This document shows positions 26,995 through 35,759 of a stretch of DNA of 64,000 bases, piece after piece (position 1 is the stretch's first letter; every line of letters starts with the position of its first letter). The notes below the pieces were generated by a model. The model searched no databases. It saw nothing but the letters and a program-made list of their open reading frames with translations, and had not been told where the DNA came from. Made by a program: the position numbers and the translations under genes. The stretch comes from JACCSI01 sp035575715 (GTDB taxonomy: Bacteria > Acidobacteriota > Vicinamibacteria > Vicinamibacterales > UBA2999), in assembly GCA_035575715.1 (NCBI GenBank), contig DATLXN010000045.1:1-64000 (forward strand), given 5' to 3'.

Positions 26995-27136
26995 GTGCCG
27001 ATTTTGTGAATATCGCTGCCGGGCTTGCGCCACCGAGTTTGAAATGCTCGTGCTGAAAGCGACCACGCCGGCGTGTCTCAAGAAGACGGGGCTTATGTTG
27101 CCTCACCTCGCTAATGCTTCCTATCGTCACAATTGA
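26995..27136 (+). pseudogene. FmdB-family zinc-ribbon protein remnant
   Basis: A GTG at 26995 follows GGGAGGAACGC, a strong ribosome-binding site, and encodes the start MPI. One extra base then shifts the frame; from 27008 it reads EYRCRACATEFEMLVLKAT, then TPAC, the hallmark of FmdB-type zinc ribbons (MPIYEYRCxxC). The second CxxC pair, expected after TPAC, is lost: the frame reads CLKKTGLM and ends at a TGA at 27134. The gene is therefore decayed. Intact members are about 70-110 aa regulatory-type zinc ribbons of poorly known role. It sits in the divergent space between two receptors. Confidence 0.7.
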
Positions 27137-27198
27137 GAGTTATGACAGCGTCGTCGTCTTTCTGACACATCGTTGACACCTTGCACTCATAGGCTACG

Positions 27199-27220
27199 TC
27201 TGTGGCCGTGCGGCCACAGA
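27199..27220. promoter_or_regulatory. 22-nt perfect inverted repeat abutting the receptor ribosome-binding site
   Basis: TCTGTGGCCG and CGGCCACAGA are exact reverse complements around TG. The right arm overlaps the first three bases of the likely Shine-Dalgarno AGAAGGG (27218-27224), which lies 6 bases before the TTG start at 27231. As DNA it could be an operator; as RNA it is a very stable GC-rich hairpin that would partly mask the ribosome-binding site. No regulator is identified. Confidence 0.45.
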
Positions 27221-27230
27221 AGGGCCTCTC

Positions 27231-30134
27231 TTGTCACACCTCCGATCGTTCTCACGCATTTTTGTGCTCATTGCCCACGCGTGGCTCGTTACAGTCCCGA
27301 GCACCACGCTCGCCGCTGAACGACAGGCACCCGCGGCAATTACCGGGCACGTCGCCGATGAAACCGGCGGCATGCTGCCCGGGGCCACCATCGTGTTGCG
27401 TCATTCGACGACGCGGCGTGAGCGCGTCGTGGTCACCGATGGGAATGGCCGCTTTTCGGCCGACCAATTGGTCCCCGGATCGTACGGGCTCACCGTTACT
27501 CTGTCGGGATTCGAAACGCTCGCACGCGAGACGGTGGAAGTGGTTGGCGCTGAGCAAACGCGACTCACTCTTGTCCTTCGTGTCTCTGCAATGCAGGACT
27601 CCGTCGTGGTGCGCGGCACAGCTCTGAACTACGCCAGCTCGGTCGCCGGCAAACGTGCCGCAGACGGGGTGGTCGATATGTTCAACGCCGACGAGATTGG
27701 ACGCCTGCCCGACAAGAACATCGGCGAAACTTTGAACCGCATTCCCGGCGTCTCGATGCTGCTGGAAAAAGGCGAAGGTCGATTCGTCCAGATCCGCGGC
27801 ATCAGCCCGCGGCTGAATCACGTGACGATCAACGGCATGGCGCTCGGCAACGGTGAAACCGAGAGCGGCGGCCGATTGGCGCCGCTGGACGTCATCGGCG
27901 GTGAGCTCCTGAGTGGAGTTCAGGTGATCAAGACCCCGACCCCCGATATGGATGGCCAGGGCATCGGCGGCACGCTGAATCTCACCACCAAGCAACCGTT
28001 CGATTTCGCCAAGCACTTCACCGCTCTGGTCTCGACGCGCGGCGGGCTCGAGTCGATCGCGGGCGTGTCTCCTGACGACACCAAGGAGGTGCCCTACACC
28101 ATGGACGCCACCCTGACCGGCAAAGTGGCGAATGGCAAGATTGGCTGGCTGGCAGGGTCGTCGTTCTCCAATCGCCGGACACCACTGCTCGGCACCTACC
28201 TCGATGATTGGCGTCCCGTGACGTTCGGCGGGGCTACCATCTCGTACCCTACCAACGTCAAGAACAACGTCACCGTGACGGCCCGCGAGCGGCTGAATTT
28301 GAACGGCGCGCTGGAGTTCCGGCCCAACGCGTCGTCGAGGTTCTTTGCCCGCTCGTTCTTCGCTCGATGGGACGAGCTGCAACTGCGCAATCGCTTCGAT
28401 GAGGGACTCGGCACGGCGCTGACGTCGGTCGACGGAACAAACGGCGGAGTGATCGCCGCCAATCGTGTCCAGGTCAATCTGCGCAGCGAGCCCACACTCA
28501 AGAAACTCGCCTCGGTGGCGCTCGGCGGTGGCCACCGGATTGGGCGCTGGAGTCTCGATTACGTCGGACAGCGCAACGACAACTCGGTGCACGAACCCAA
28601 CGACAATTGGGAATTCCGTTCCGGCACATCGACGTTTGGCCCCGACACCTTTCGCCTCCACGACAACGGTGCGGTGACCATCGTGTCGGCGGGCCGGGAC
28701 CGTCAGGATCCCGCGCTGCAGACGTTCCGCCGCTTGCGCTATTTCGATCAGCTGACCAATGAAAAGGGCTATGCCGGCACCGTCGACCTGCGACGTGATG
28801 CACTGTTTGCGGGATCGAAGCCCGGATTCCTCAAGGTCGGCGCCAAGGCGACGCGGACCAAGCGCAATACCGCGGTGTCGCAATCGACCTACGGCATCGG
28901 TTCATTCAATTGGACCGCGGCCGAATCGGCGGCGCTCACGCGCGGCGGCTTCACCAATCCGGTGCCGCTCCAGTCGGTCCCGAATCTGTGGCTCGATTTG
29001 GATGGGTTGAACGCGTTCTTCCGCGCCAACCGCGATAATCCACGTTACTTCGTGCGTGACGAGAACGACTCCTACCTCAACGACCATCAGAACGACTTTT
29101 CACTGCGTGAGCGGGTGCTCGCGGCCTACGTGATGGGTAAGGTCGACTTTGGGCCGGTGGTCGTGATTGCCGGAGCGCGCGTGGAGAATACCGATGTTGT
29201 GTCCTCGGCGTTCACCATCGTCACCCAGGGCTCGCGGCTTGTGGCACGGCCGATCGACGGCGGCGGTTCCTATACCAACGTCTTACCGTCGGTGATCGGC
29301 ACCTTCCCACTGCGCCGCAACCTGATCGCGCGGGCGGCGTGGACCAGTGCCGTCGGCCGGCCCGAATTCAACGCCATCGCGCCGCGCTCACGGCTTGGCA
29401 TCGAAGACAATCCGTCGATCGGCACCATTGGATCCTTGTCGATCGGCAACCCGGATCTGGAGGCACGGCAATCGAACAATCTCGACTTGTCGCTCGAGTG
29501 GTACTTCGATGAGGGATCACTCCTGTCGATGGCGCTCTTTCGCAAGGACATCACCAACGAGATCATTCCTGCGCCGACGCAGCGATTGACCAATCACACG
29601 TTTCAGGAGCAAGCCTTCGACCGTTTCGACATCAATACCACCATCAACGCCCAGCAGGCTGATATCCGCGGCATCGAATTGACGCTGGCGGATCAGATGG
29701 ACTTTCTGCCCTCGCCATTGAACGGCCTTGGCTTTGCCGCATCGGTGACCTTGATCGACAGCGGCATCGAGGTGGCCCGCGGCGACGAGGTGCTCACGCT
29801 CCCGCTGCTGCAGCAGGCCGATCAGTCAACCAGCCTCACGCTGTATTACCAGAAGGGCCGGTGGGACCTGTCTGGCACCTACAAGTACAACTCCAACTTC
29901 CTCACCGACTACGGCGAGAGCCGCGCGCTCGACCTCGATCAAGGCGGATTCGGGCGTTTCGACTTTCGCGCGCAGTACGACTTGCGGCCCAATATCAAAC
30001 TCAATTTTTCGGGTATCAATCTCAACGACGAGCCGACAACGGAGTTCCAGGGTGGCATTCAGCGCCAGATTACCGAGTACGAGTACACCGGCCGGACATT
30101 CTTCTTCGGGATCTCCGCTGGTCTCGGCCGGTAA
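27231..30134 (+). CDS. TonB-dependent receptor, Caulobacter/Xanthomonas type
   Basis: 967 aa from a TTG. Signal peptide to about TTLAAE; a carboxypeptidase-regulatory-like domain (GHVADETGGMLPGATIVLRH); then a plug with DEIGRLPDKNIGETLNRIPG and GEGRFVQIRGISPRLN. These plug motifs identify the TonB-Xanth-Caul class, distinct from the other five receptors in the window, and that class is often tied to uptake of plant- or algal-derived carbohydrates. The barrel ends with FFFGISAGLGR. The start is inferred: TTG is the first codon before the signal peptide with a ribosome-binding site. It is co-directional with, and 4 bases from, the frameshifted secreted protein at 30139. Confidence 0.9.
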   Translation: MSHLRSFSRIFVLIAHAWLVTVPSTTLAAERQAPAAITGHVADETGGMLPGATIVLRHSTTRRERVVVTDGNGRFSADQLVPGSYGLTVTLSGFETLARETVEVVGAEQTRLTLVLRVSAMQDSVVVRGTALNYASSVAGKRAADGVVDMFNADEIGRLPDKNIGETLNRIPGVSMLLEKGEGRFVQIRGISPRLNHVTINGMALGNGETESGGRLAPLDVIGGELLSGVQVIKTPTPDMDGQGIGGTLNLTTKQPFDFAKHFTALVSTRGGLESIAGVSPDDTKEVPYTMDATLTGKVANGKIGWLAGSSFSNRRTPLLGTYLDDWRPVTFGGATISYPTNVKNNVTVTARERLNLNGALEFRPNASSRFFARSFFARWDELQLRNRFDEGLGTALTSVDGTNGGVIAANRVQVNLRSEPTLKKLASVALGGGHRIGRWSLDYVGQRNDNSVHEPNDNWEFRSGTSTFGPDTFRLHDNGAVTIVSAGRDRQDPALQTFRRLRYFDQLTNEKGYAGTVDLRRDALFAGSKPGFLKVGAKATRTKRNTAVSQSTYGIGSFNWTAAESAALTRGGFTNPVPLQSVPNLWLDLDGLNAFFRANRDNPRYFVRDENDSYLNDHQNDFSLRERVLAAYVMGKVDFGPVVVIAGARVENTDVVSSAFTIVTQGSRLVARPIDGGGSYTNVLPSVIGTFPLRRNLIARAAWTSAVGRPEFNAIAPRSRLGIEDNPSIGTIGSLSIGNPDLEARQSNNLDLSLEWYFDEGSLLSMALFRKDITNEIIPAPTQRLTNHTFQEQAFDRFDINTTINAQQADIRGIELTLADQMDFLPSPLNGLGFAASVTLIDSGIEVARGDEVLTLPLLQQADQSTSLTLYYQKGRWDLSGTYKYNSNFLTDYGESRALDLDQGGFGRFDFRAQYDLRPNIKLNFSGINLNDEPTTEFQGGIQRQITEYEYTGRTFFFGISAGLGR

Positions 30135-30138
30135 CGGC

Positions 30139-31033
30139 ATGCGCCGTCCACTCGGGCTCGTCGCAGGGGTAGTGATCGCCGTGGTCTCCGTGGTTGCGGT
30201 GACGGCGGCGCAGACGCCTGGGCGCGTGGTGCCGGAATCCACTCCCGCGAAAATTCCCCGCCTCACGGCGCGGACGCTACGTGTTTACGAGGCGCCAGAG
30301 GCCGACCAAGGAGTGGCCGCTGACGCCCGCCATTTTTATCCGGTCGACAACTCAGTCCTCGCGCGATACGAGATTGGGTCCGGACGACTGGTCGACAAGT
30401 GGGTCGGGCCGCCTGGGCTCATCGGTCACATGAATAGTTGTCTCGCCGATGCCGGACAACTCTGGTGCGCCAACTCGAACTACCCGCAGACGCCGATGGC
30501 GTCATCGGTCGAGGTCTTCGATGCCGCTACCCTTGATCATGTTGACAGCCACAGCCTGGGCATGCTCGACGAAGGGTCGCTGACCTGGCTCGATCGCGCG
30601 AGCGGCGGCTGGGTCGCGGGCTTCGCGCACTACGACGAGACGGGCGGGCTCCGCTACAAGGACCACTCGTTCTCGAGTGTGGTGACCTTCGACGCCGACT
30701 GGCGTCGCACTGGCGGGTGGTTGTTTCCGCCGACGGTCATCGACCGGATGGCGCCGCACGCCGCGTCGGGAGGTGCGATCGGCCCCGGACGGGTGGCTCT
30801 ACCTGTTAGGCCACGATCGCCCCGAGATGTACGTCGTGGCTCGCCCGCTGATGGGCCCGACGCTGATCCACCTCGCCACCATCGGTCTCGAGGCGGAAGG
30901 GCAAGCGTTCTCGTGGGCGCAAGACGCGACGCGCACCATTTTCGCCATCGACCGGCGAAAAGGACTGGTCCGACGAATCGAGATTCCGCCGGTGGCTGAC
31001 GTGGATCCGCGGGCCGCGCGGCGATTTCGCTGA
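30139..31033 (+). pseudogene. secreted beta-propeller-like protein, frameshifted
   Basis: The ATG at 30139 is 4 bases after the receptor stop. A signal peptide (RRPLGLVAGVVIAVVSVVAVTAAQ) leads to FYPVDNSVLARYEIGSGRL, IGHMNSCLADAGQLWCANSNYP and VIDRMAPHAASGGAIG. The expected continuation PDGWLYLLGHDRPEMYV is in another frame, which runs to a stop at 31033. Removing one C from the CCCC at 30783-30786 joins them exactly. The whole would be about 297 aa of propeller-like repeats, a family seen in Acidobacteriota without a defined function. Close linkage to the receptor suggests a periplasmic partner. A homopolymer indel makes an assembly error a real possibility. Confidence 0.72.
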
Positions 31034-31069
31034 CGCGCGCCGCGCCGGGGCCCTGCTTGTGGTTAACGG

Positions 31070-31339
31070 TCAGGGCTGATACGGCTCGTCAGACCGTGGC
31101 GCGTCCGGCAGCTCCTGGTCCAGCGACTGGCGGTACCGCAAACAGCCGCGGAGGAAATCCGGCCACGCCGGGACAGTCGGCAGCGGATCGGTGCGCTCCG
31201 GCAAGAGGCCCCACAGGACTGGATGATGCCAGCATAGTTCCTGCCCAGAGCTGTCCCGATGCGCCCGAATTCCGGCGCGCAATTTTTTGACTTCTGCGAT
31301 CAGTTCCGCGAGCGACATTCCGTGCACGTCGTCGTCCAT
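31070..31339 (-). CDS. small conserved protein of unknown function
   Basis: 89 aa; GGAGGGCACC precedes the ATG at 31339. The sequence has a helical start (SLAELIAEVKKLRAGIRAHR) followed by ELCWHHPVLWGLLPE and FLRGCLRYRQSLD. I have seen close relatives as short hypothetical proteins scattered in Acidobacteriota and other soil bacteria. His, Cys and Trp residues are conserved-looking, but no catalytic motif can be named. It is flanked by a frameshifted gene and by a hairpin-rich repeat, so it may belong to a mobile or rearranged segment. Confidence 0.65.
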   Translation of the reverse strand: MDDDVHGMSLAELIAEVKKLRAGIRAHRDSSGQELCWHHPVLWGLLPERTDPLPTVPAWPDFLRGCLRYRQSLDQELPDAPRSDEPYQP

Positions 31340-31665
31340 GGTGCCCTCCGCGTGCCTACGGTAATGGAACTGACCATCTCGAACAACGTGTCTATTTGAT
31401 CCCTGAAGCTAACTGAGTTGCCGCACCGGGAATGGCGGGCGTGCCCTTTAGTCAAGGCCGCCTGGCAGGCGGGCTAACCAGCCTCCGCCAAGGCTACGGC
31501 GGTCCGCCGAAGCTTCCGCGAAGGCGGAAGCCCTCGCCCTCCACGTCAACGCCACTGAGCTCTGGCATACATGACGGCGGTACTGCACGCGATGGTCGAG
31601 TGGGGTGTGCACCACGGGGGCGGGCGGACGCCGCCGCCGATGCCGACTTCATAGTCACGGGCGGG
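31340..31665. other. intergenic with repeat element
   Basis: No gene is supported here. The central part, 31450-31535, is a hairpin-rich repeat listed separately; the rest is featureless up to the stop codon at 31666. Confidence 0.4.
31450..31535. repeat. hairpin-rich dispersed repeat
   Basis: Consecutive hairpins: CCGCCT-GGC-AGGCGG at 31458-31472, a CCGCCAAGGCTACGGCGG-type arm pair around 31483-31502, and GCTTCCGC-GAAG-GCGGAAGC at 31512-31531 (perfect 8-bp stem). The words GCTACGG and GTCCGCCGAAGC recur in the same order at 1769-1830. This is the look of REP/BIME-like or MITE-like elements. No terminal repeats or target duplication could be identified. Confidence 0.65.
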
Positions 31666-33876
31666 TCACTTTGGGCGGTCGAGCACGCGAAACCTGCCGC
31701 GCGGAGACCATTCCGACGCCGTCTGCTCGATCCATGTGCGGGTCCGCACCCAAGCAACTCCCGGCGCCAGACCTACAGGCACCTGCACGTGCACCCCGTC
31801 GGGCTCGGTCGCTTGGGTGATGAAAGTCTCGTTCCCCTGGCGGAAGTCAACGTCGATGCGATCCGCGCGACCAACCTCGAATTCGATCTCGTTGTCCACT
31901 GCGAGATCCGTCCATTGACCCGGGGCCGCTGGGGTCATCCGTTCGACGGCAAACGCCTTCAACGGTAGAGGACCGGACGTGACCCAGAATTTCAACGGGG
32001 CACTCAATCGCTCGACCCCATGGTCGGTTCCGACCACACGGACCGTGGCTTGGCCGTCCGCGATTTCATCAGGAAGCGCGACTAACAGGTCGTCTGACGA
32101 GACGCCGGCGAGAAGGCGCCACCGCGTCCCGCGCGCGTCGGTGAGTTCCACTTCGTCATCGACCTGCGCGCCTGCCCGAGTGGCAATGGACACAAGCTGC
32201 GCAGGATGCGGTCGCTCCGGCAACACCCGGATCAGCTTGACCTCTGGTACTGCGGTGATCTCCAGCGCCACCGGAACGCTCGTTCGTCCATGGGCGTGAA
32301 TGACGACGTGCCAGGTGCCAAACGTCAGCGCCTTGGGCACCACGACGCTCATGTACTGGAGACCGCCGTCGGGGGCATCACTGATAACCCGTCCAGTGCT
32401 GTCGATCGCTCCCACAATCTCCACGTGCTCACGGACAAATAGCACCCGCATCAAGCGCGTGTCTTCGAGGCCAAGGAAGAAGCCGGTTATTGACACGATG
32501 GTGTTGGGAGCGGTCGCCGCCGGATGGACCGACGCGATCAGCGGCATTCCTGCCACCGTCACAGGCTCAACGACAGGCGCCGGAACGACGTCTTCGGGAG
32601 GCACGGGACAATTGTCAGGCCCGAACATCGTCGCGTTTGAGCCGTTGGTAGTCCACCACCGCTGCCAGCGCCGCTGTTTGGCCGCCGGGTCGCCGTAGGA
32701 ACCGTCGCACCAGGTGCGGTGCGTCAGGGTTTTCAACGCGCCGCAGACGTCATTATGAGCAGGGTTGTTGCCTGACAGGCTGATCAAGATCGGCACCGCC
32801 GCTCGCGATCGGGTGTTGCCCAACGCCGTCGCGATCGACGAGCGAATCTCGGCCGGCGCACCGGATAAGGCGCCTTCGAGCAACCCTACCGACTGATCGC
32901 CACCGATGCGGCCAAGGCCGAGCGCCGCGTAACTCCGTGACCGCTCCTCGACGGTTGCATCCTGGAGCACGTCAGCAAGAAACGCGGCATCGTCGGAATG
33001 ACCGACGCGGGCGAGGGCCAGTGCAATACCCTGGCGGCGCGAGACGTCGCCGCTTCGAAACAGCGCCCTCAGATACATACGGCTGGTGCCCGTGGCCAGT
33101 CGCCCCAACGCTTCGATCGCCGACCAGTCGCCTTGGGATTCTGCGGCGAAGCGGCCGATCAGCGAATCCAGAAATGCGGGGGCGCTCTCAATGATCGCCG
33201 CTCGCGCTTGATACCTGCGCGCCAAGTCAGCACCGTCCGCGTCCATGACCAGCGGGGCAAAGGCGCGCATCAGTTCATCCTCAGTGCCTGCCTCGACCGT
33301 GAACGAAAATGTCCTCTCGAAGTGCGCACCGGGAACAGAATCACCCTCCTTGTGCTTGCGAGGTGGCGGTGGTGGGCGGTTGGGCTCGTGGAGAGGGTAG
33401 TACTTCCAGCGCACGCTGGGTCGTCCGGACGCAGAAAGACGGTAGTCACCCGGAGCGAGGTCGTAGTCTTTCAGAAGATATCGAAACGAAGTGCGTTGTC
33501 CTGGCGCGAGTAACGGAGGGTGAGCAATGCCACCGTACCTTCCCCCACTACCCATCGCGGAAAAGCAGCCAAAGATATTCGGCGGCACTCGCCGCTGTGC
33601 GCCAGTAATTGTCAGGCTGACGTCCTGCTGACCTGTTTCGTATCCGACGGGCTCGTCGCCCACGTTCAGCACATCGACGACCACGACGATGGGTTCGCCG
33701 GCCAGATACCTGGACTTCTCCAGATATGCCTCGACTTGCACTTGCGCCATCGCTGGCGTGGCGAGGAATAGGAGCAGGCCGCACAGAGATGCTCTAAGCA
33801 GATCTTGGTCGAACTCGACGCCTCCGGCGTCCAGTGTCTCGAGCAGGCCGCGGAAATCAGTCGGCCTGTCGAGCAT
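31666..33876 (-). CDS. secreted HEAT-repeat-like protein with chimeric N-terminus
   Basis: 736 aa in frame. A signal peptide is internal (LCGLLLFLATPAMAQ, residues ~31-45), followed by a beta-rich domain (AYLEKSRYLAGEPIVVVVDVLNVG), HEAT-like helical repeats at ~215-380 (ARVGHSDDAAFLADVLQDAT, ALGLGRIGGDQSVGLLEGAL) and Ig/IPT-like beta domains at ~430-730. It is likely periplasmic and binding in function, not catalytic. The first 22 residues (MLDRPTDFRGLLETLDAGGV and on) instead match the N-terminus of nucleotidyltransferases of the kind paired with a small upstream protein, so a rearrangement seems to have joined two genes. No ATG or GTG lies right before the signal peptide, leaving the true start uncertain. 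Confidence 0.75.
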   Translation of the reverse strand: MLDRPTDFRGLLETLDAGGVEFDQDLLRASLCGLLLFLATPAMAQVQVEAYLEKSRYLAGEPIVVVVDVLNVGDEPVGYETGQQDVSLTITGAQRRVPPNIFGCFSAMGSGGRYGGIAHPPLLAPGQRTSFRYLLKDYDLAPGDYRLSASGRPSVRWKYYPLHEPNRPPPPPRKHKEGDSVPGAHFERTFSFTVEAGTEDELMRAFAPLVMDADGADLARRYQARAAIIESAPAFLDSLIGRFAAESQGDWSAIEALGRLATGTSRMYLRALFRSGDVSRRQGIALALARVGHSDDAAFLADVLQDATVEERSRSYAALGLGRIGGDQSVGLLEGALSGAPAEIRSSIATALGNTRSRAAVPILISLSGNNPAHNDVCGALKTLTHRTWCDGSYGDPAAKQRRWQRWWTTNGSNATMFGPDNCPVPPEDVVPAPVVEPVTVAGMPLIASVHPAATAPNTIVSITGFFLGLEDTRLMRVLFVREHVEIVGAIDSTGRVISDAPDGGLQYMSVVVPKALTFGTWHVVIHAHGRTSVPVALEITAVPEVKLIRVLPERPHPAQLVSIATRAGAQVDDEVELTDARGTRWRLLAGVSSDDLLVALPDEIADGQATVRVVGTDHGVERLSAPLKFWVTSGPLPLKAFAVERMTPAAPGQWTDLAVDNEIEFEVGRADRIDVDFRQGNETFITQATEPDGVHVQVPVGLAPGVAWVRTRTWIEQTASEWSPRGRFRVLDRPK
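33811..33876 (-). pseudogene. 5' fragment of a nucleotidyltransferase-type gene
   Basis: The 22 codons resemble the start of minimal nucleotidyltransferases, in which a GVEF segment is normally followed by the LVGGxAxxxHG catalytic region. Here the frame runs into DQDLLRASLCG, the N-terminus of the HEAT-like protein. The junction therefore lies close to 33805-33811. The identification rests on a short segment and its overlap with the small protein upstream. Confidence 0.4.
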
Positions 33877-34003
33877 CTACTCCCGCCCGATGCTTTTCGC
33901 CCGCCTGGTTCAACTCGTGGAGGAACGCCACAAACCGTTGCAGCAGTTCCAAGCGTTGGGACGGCGTCAGCCGGAGGTTGCGATCCGGAGACCATCGGAT
34001 CAC
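33857..34003 (-). CDS. small protein typical of nucleotidyltransferase pairs, possible remnant
   Basis: About 48 aa from a GTG at 34003: RWSPDRNLRLTPSQRLELLQ, then a helical ending (FVAFLHELNQAG). Short proteins with a PxRNLxLTPxxRL motif commonly precede minimal nucleotidyltransferases, in a toxin-antitoxin-like pair. Its stop overlaps the start of the partner fragment by 20 bases, as expected of such a pair. With the partner truncated it is probably non-functional. Start and family are inferred from a short sequence. Confidence 0.4.
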   Translation of the reverse strand: MIRWSPDRNLRLTPSQRLELLQRFVAFLHELNQAGEKHRAGVDARQAD

Positions 34004-34025
34004 GACGCGCGGGACTTGACCCGCA

Positions 34026-35369
34026 TCAACGACTTGTGGTTTGCGTCGGCCCTGTGACTCGCCACACCGCATTGCCGACGTCGTCGGCGACCAGCAGACC
34101 GCCCCGAACATCGACCGCAACGCCGACAGGACGACCCATCGCGTCGCCGTTGTCCTTGACGAAGCCGGTCAGCACGTCAATGGGCATGCCTGAGGGCCGT
34201 CCATTCGAGAACGGCACGAAGATCACTTTGTAACCGCTGCGCGGCTTGCGGTTCCACGACCCATGTTGACCGATGAACATGCCGCGCTCGAAGCGTGGAG
34301 ACACCTTGTTTCCCTTGGAATGAGCCAGTCCCAGTGATGCCGTATGTGAGCCCAGCGCGTAGTCCGGCGCGATCGCAGTCGCCACCAGATCGGGCCGCGG
34401 CGGCTCGACGCGATCGTCGATGTGTTGACCGTAATAGCTGTAGGGCCAGCCATAAAAGCCTCCGTCGCGAACGGCCGTCATGTAGTCCGGGACGAGGTCG
34501 TTCCCAAGCTCGTCCCTCTCGTTGACCGCAACCCACAGCGCACCGGACTCGGGGTCCCATGCCATTCCTACCGGGTTGCGCAATCCCGACGCGAAGGTGC
34601 GGTGAGCGCCCGTCTGAAGATCGAGCTCCCAAATTTCGGCACGGCGAGTTTCCTGATCGAGGCCGTTCTCGGCGACGTTGCTGTTGGAGCCGATGGCGAC
34701 GTACAGCTTTGACCCATCGACGCTGGCCACAATGTTCTTGGTCCAGTGATGATTGAGCGGACCGCCCGGCAAATCCAGCACCTTGGTGGGCGCGGCTTGA
34801 ATGCTGGTGTCACCTGCGGAATAGGGGAAACGGATGATCGCGTCCGTATTCGCGACGTAAAGAACGGTGCCGACCAGAGCCATTCCGAACGGCGAGCTCA
34901 GGCCGGTCAGAAACGCGGTACGCACCTCCGCGGCGCCATCGCCATCGGCGTCGCGCAGCAGCGTGATGCGATTCGGGCTCGGCACGGCGCCCCCGGCCTT
35001 TTTCTGATAGCGCTTGAAGAACCAGCCCTTGATGCCCTTGGCATCTTCCGGCCTGGGCGGCGCGTTTGTCTCCGCGACCAGCACGTCTCCATTCGGCAGC
35101 ACGTGCAGCCATCGCGGATGGTCCAAGTCGCGGGCAAAGGCGACGACGGTGGCGCCCTCGCCGCTGACAGGACCTGCGTTGGCGGGCCAGCCAATGGCCT
35201 TCACCACGTTGATTGTCGGAATCATCGACGTCTGAGGTGGCGGCAACACCGGTTGAGGGCCAAACCCCTGTGTGGTGGCCACCCTGGATGTGGCGCCGCC
35301 GCACCCCGCCATCACGAGTGTTGTCAGAGCCAGCGTCACGAATCGAACTGAAGAATTGGCCGACAGCAT
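34026..35369 (-). CDS. PQQ-type sugar dehydrogenase (sorbosone dehydrogenase-like) lipoprotein
   Basis: 447 aa from the ATG at 35369. The N-terminus FVTLALTTLVMAGC is a lipoprotein signal with Cys at the lipobox. The rest is a six-bladed glucose/sorbosone dehydrogenase propeller: FARDLDHPRWLHVLPNGDVL, RITLLRDADGDGAAEVRTAF, GPLNHHWTKNIVASVDGSKL, GLRNPVGMAWDPESGALWVA and FIGQHGSWNRKPRSGYKVIF. These enzymes oxidise aldoses or related compounds with PQQ in the periplasm; electron acceptor and substrate are unknown, and no PQQ synthesis genes are in the window. The in-frame extension to 35720 lacks similarity and is excluded. Confidence 0.85.
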   Translation of the reverse strand: MLSANSSVRFVTLALTTLVMAGCGGATSRVATTQGFGPQPVLPPPQTSMIPTINVVKAIGWPANAGPVSGEGATVVAFARDLDHPRWLHVLPNGDVLVAETNAPPRPEDAKGIKGWFFKRYQKKAGGAVPSPNRITLLRDADGDGAAEVRTAFLTGLSSPFGMALVGTVLYVANTDAIIRFPYSAGDTSIQAAPTKVLDLPGGPLNHHWTKNIVASVDGSKLYVAIGSNSNVAENGLDQETRRAEIWELDLQTGAHRTFASGLRNPVGMAWDPESGALWVAVNERDELGNDLVPDYMTAVRDGGFYGWPYSYYGQHIDDRVEPPRPDLVATAIAPDYALGSHTASLGLAHSKGNKVSPRFERGMFIGQHGSWNRKPRSGYKVIFVPFSNGRPSGMPIDVLTGFVKDNGDAMGRPVGVAVDVRGGLLVADDVGNAVWRVTGPTQTTSR

Positions 35370-35759
35370 GCCGGGTGGCGAAGCAATATTGACTCCACCC
35401 TTCAGTCGAATGCCGCCCTCAGAAAATGCGTTGCGGCACCAGCACACCGCGCCACCAGCTCGTCCGTCACGATGCCAGCCCTGCGCAAGAACAATCCATT
35501 GCCTGGCAAGTCTGGGGCGAACGAACTCGTGTGTCCCGATTACGCTGGCGGCTCGCTGGCTGCCGTGCGCTGAGCGCTGGTTGGCTCGGGCCGTCGCACC
35601 TTGCCACAGATCCAAGTCGGCCCCTTCGCTCCTGTCACTCGACGCCAGTAGCGCGATGAGCAAGGCGCACGCGCCACTCGTGGGACGGTTGACCATCGAC
35701 GCGCTCCTCCAGGAAGACAACTCGCAGCAGATTTAGCGAACGATCACGGGCGCGTCGAT
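35370..35759. other. intergenic upstream of the dehydrogenase
   Basis: A minus-strand frame continues open into this stretch and includes a hydrophobic piece, but the sequence after it is rich in Arg, Gln and His and resembles nothing I know. I treat it as the promoter region of the dehydrogenase and the 3' flank of the phosphonate operon. Confidence 0.35.

Noticed and set aside
35370..35720. N-terminal extension of the PQQ-type dehydrogenase
   Set aside because: The lipoprotein signal starts at 35369, and the extension has no similarity to the family.
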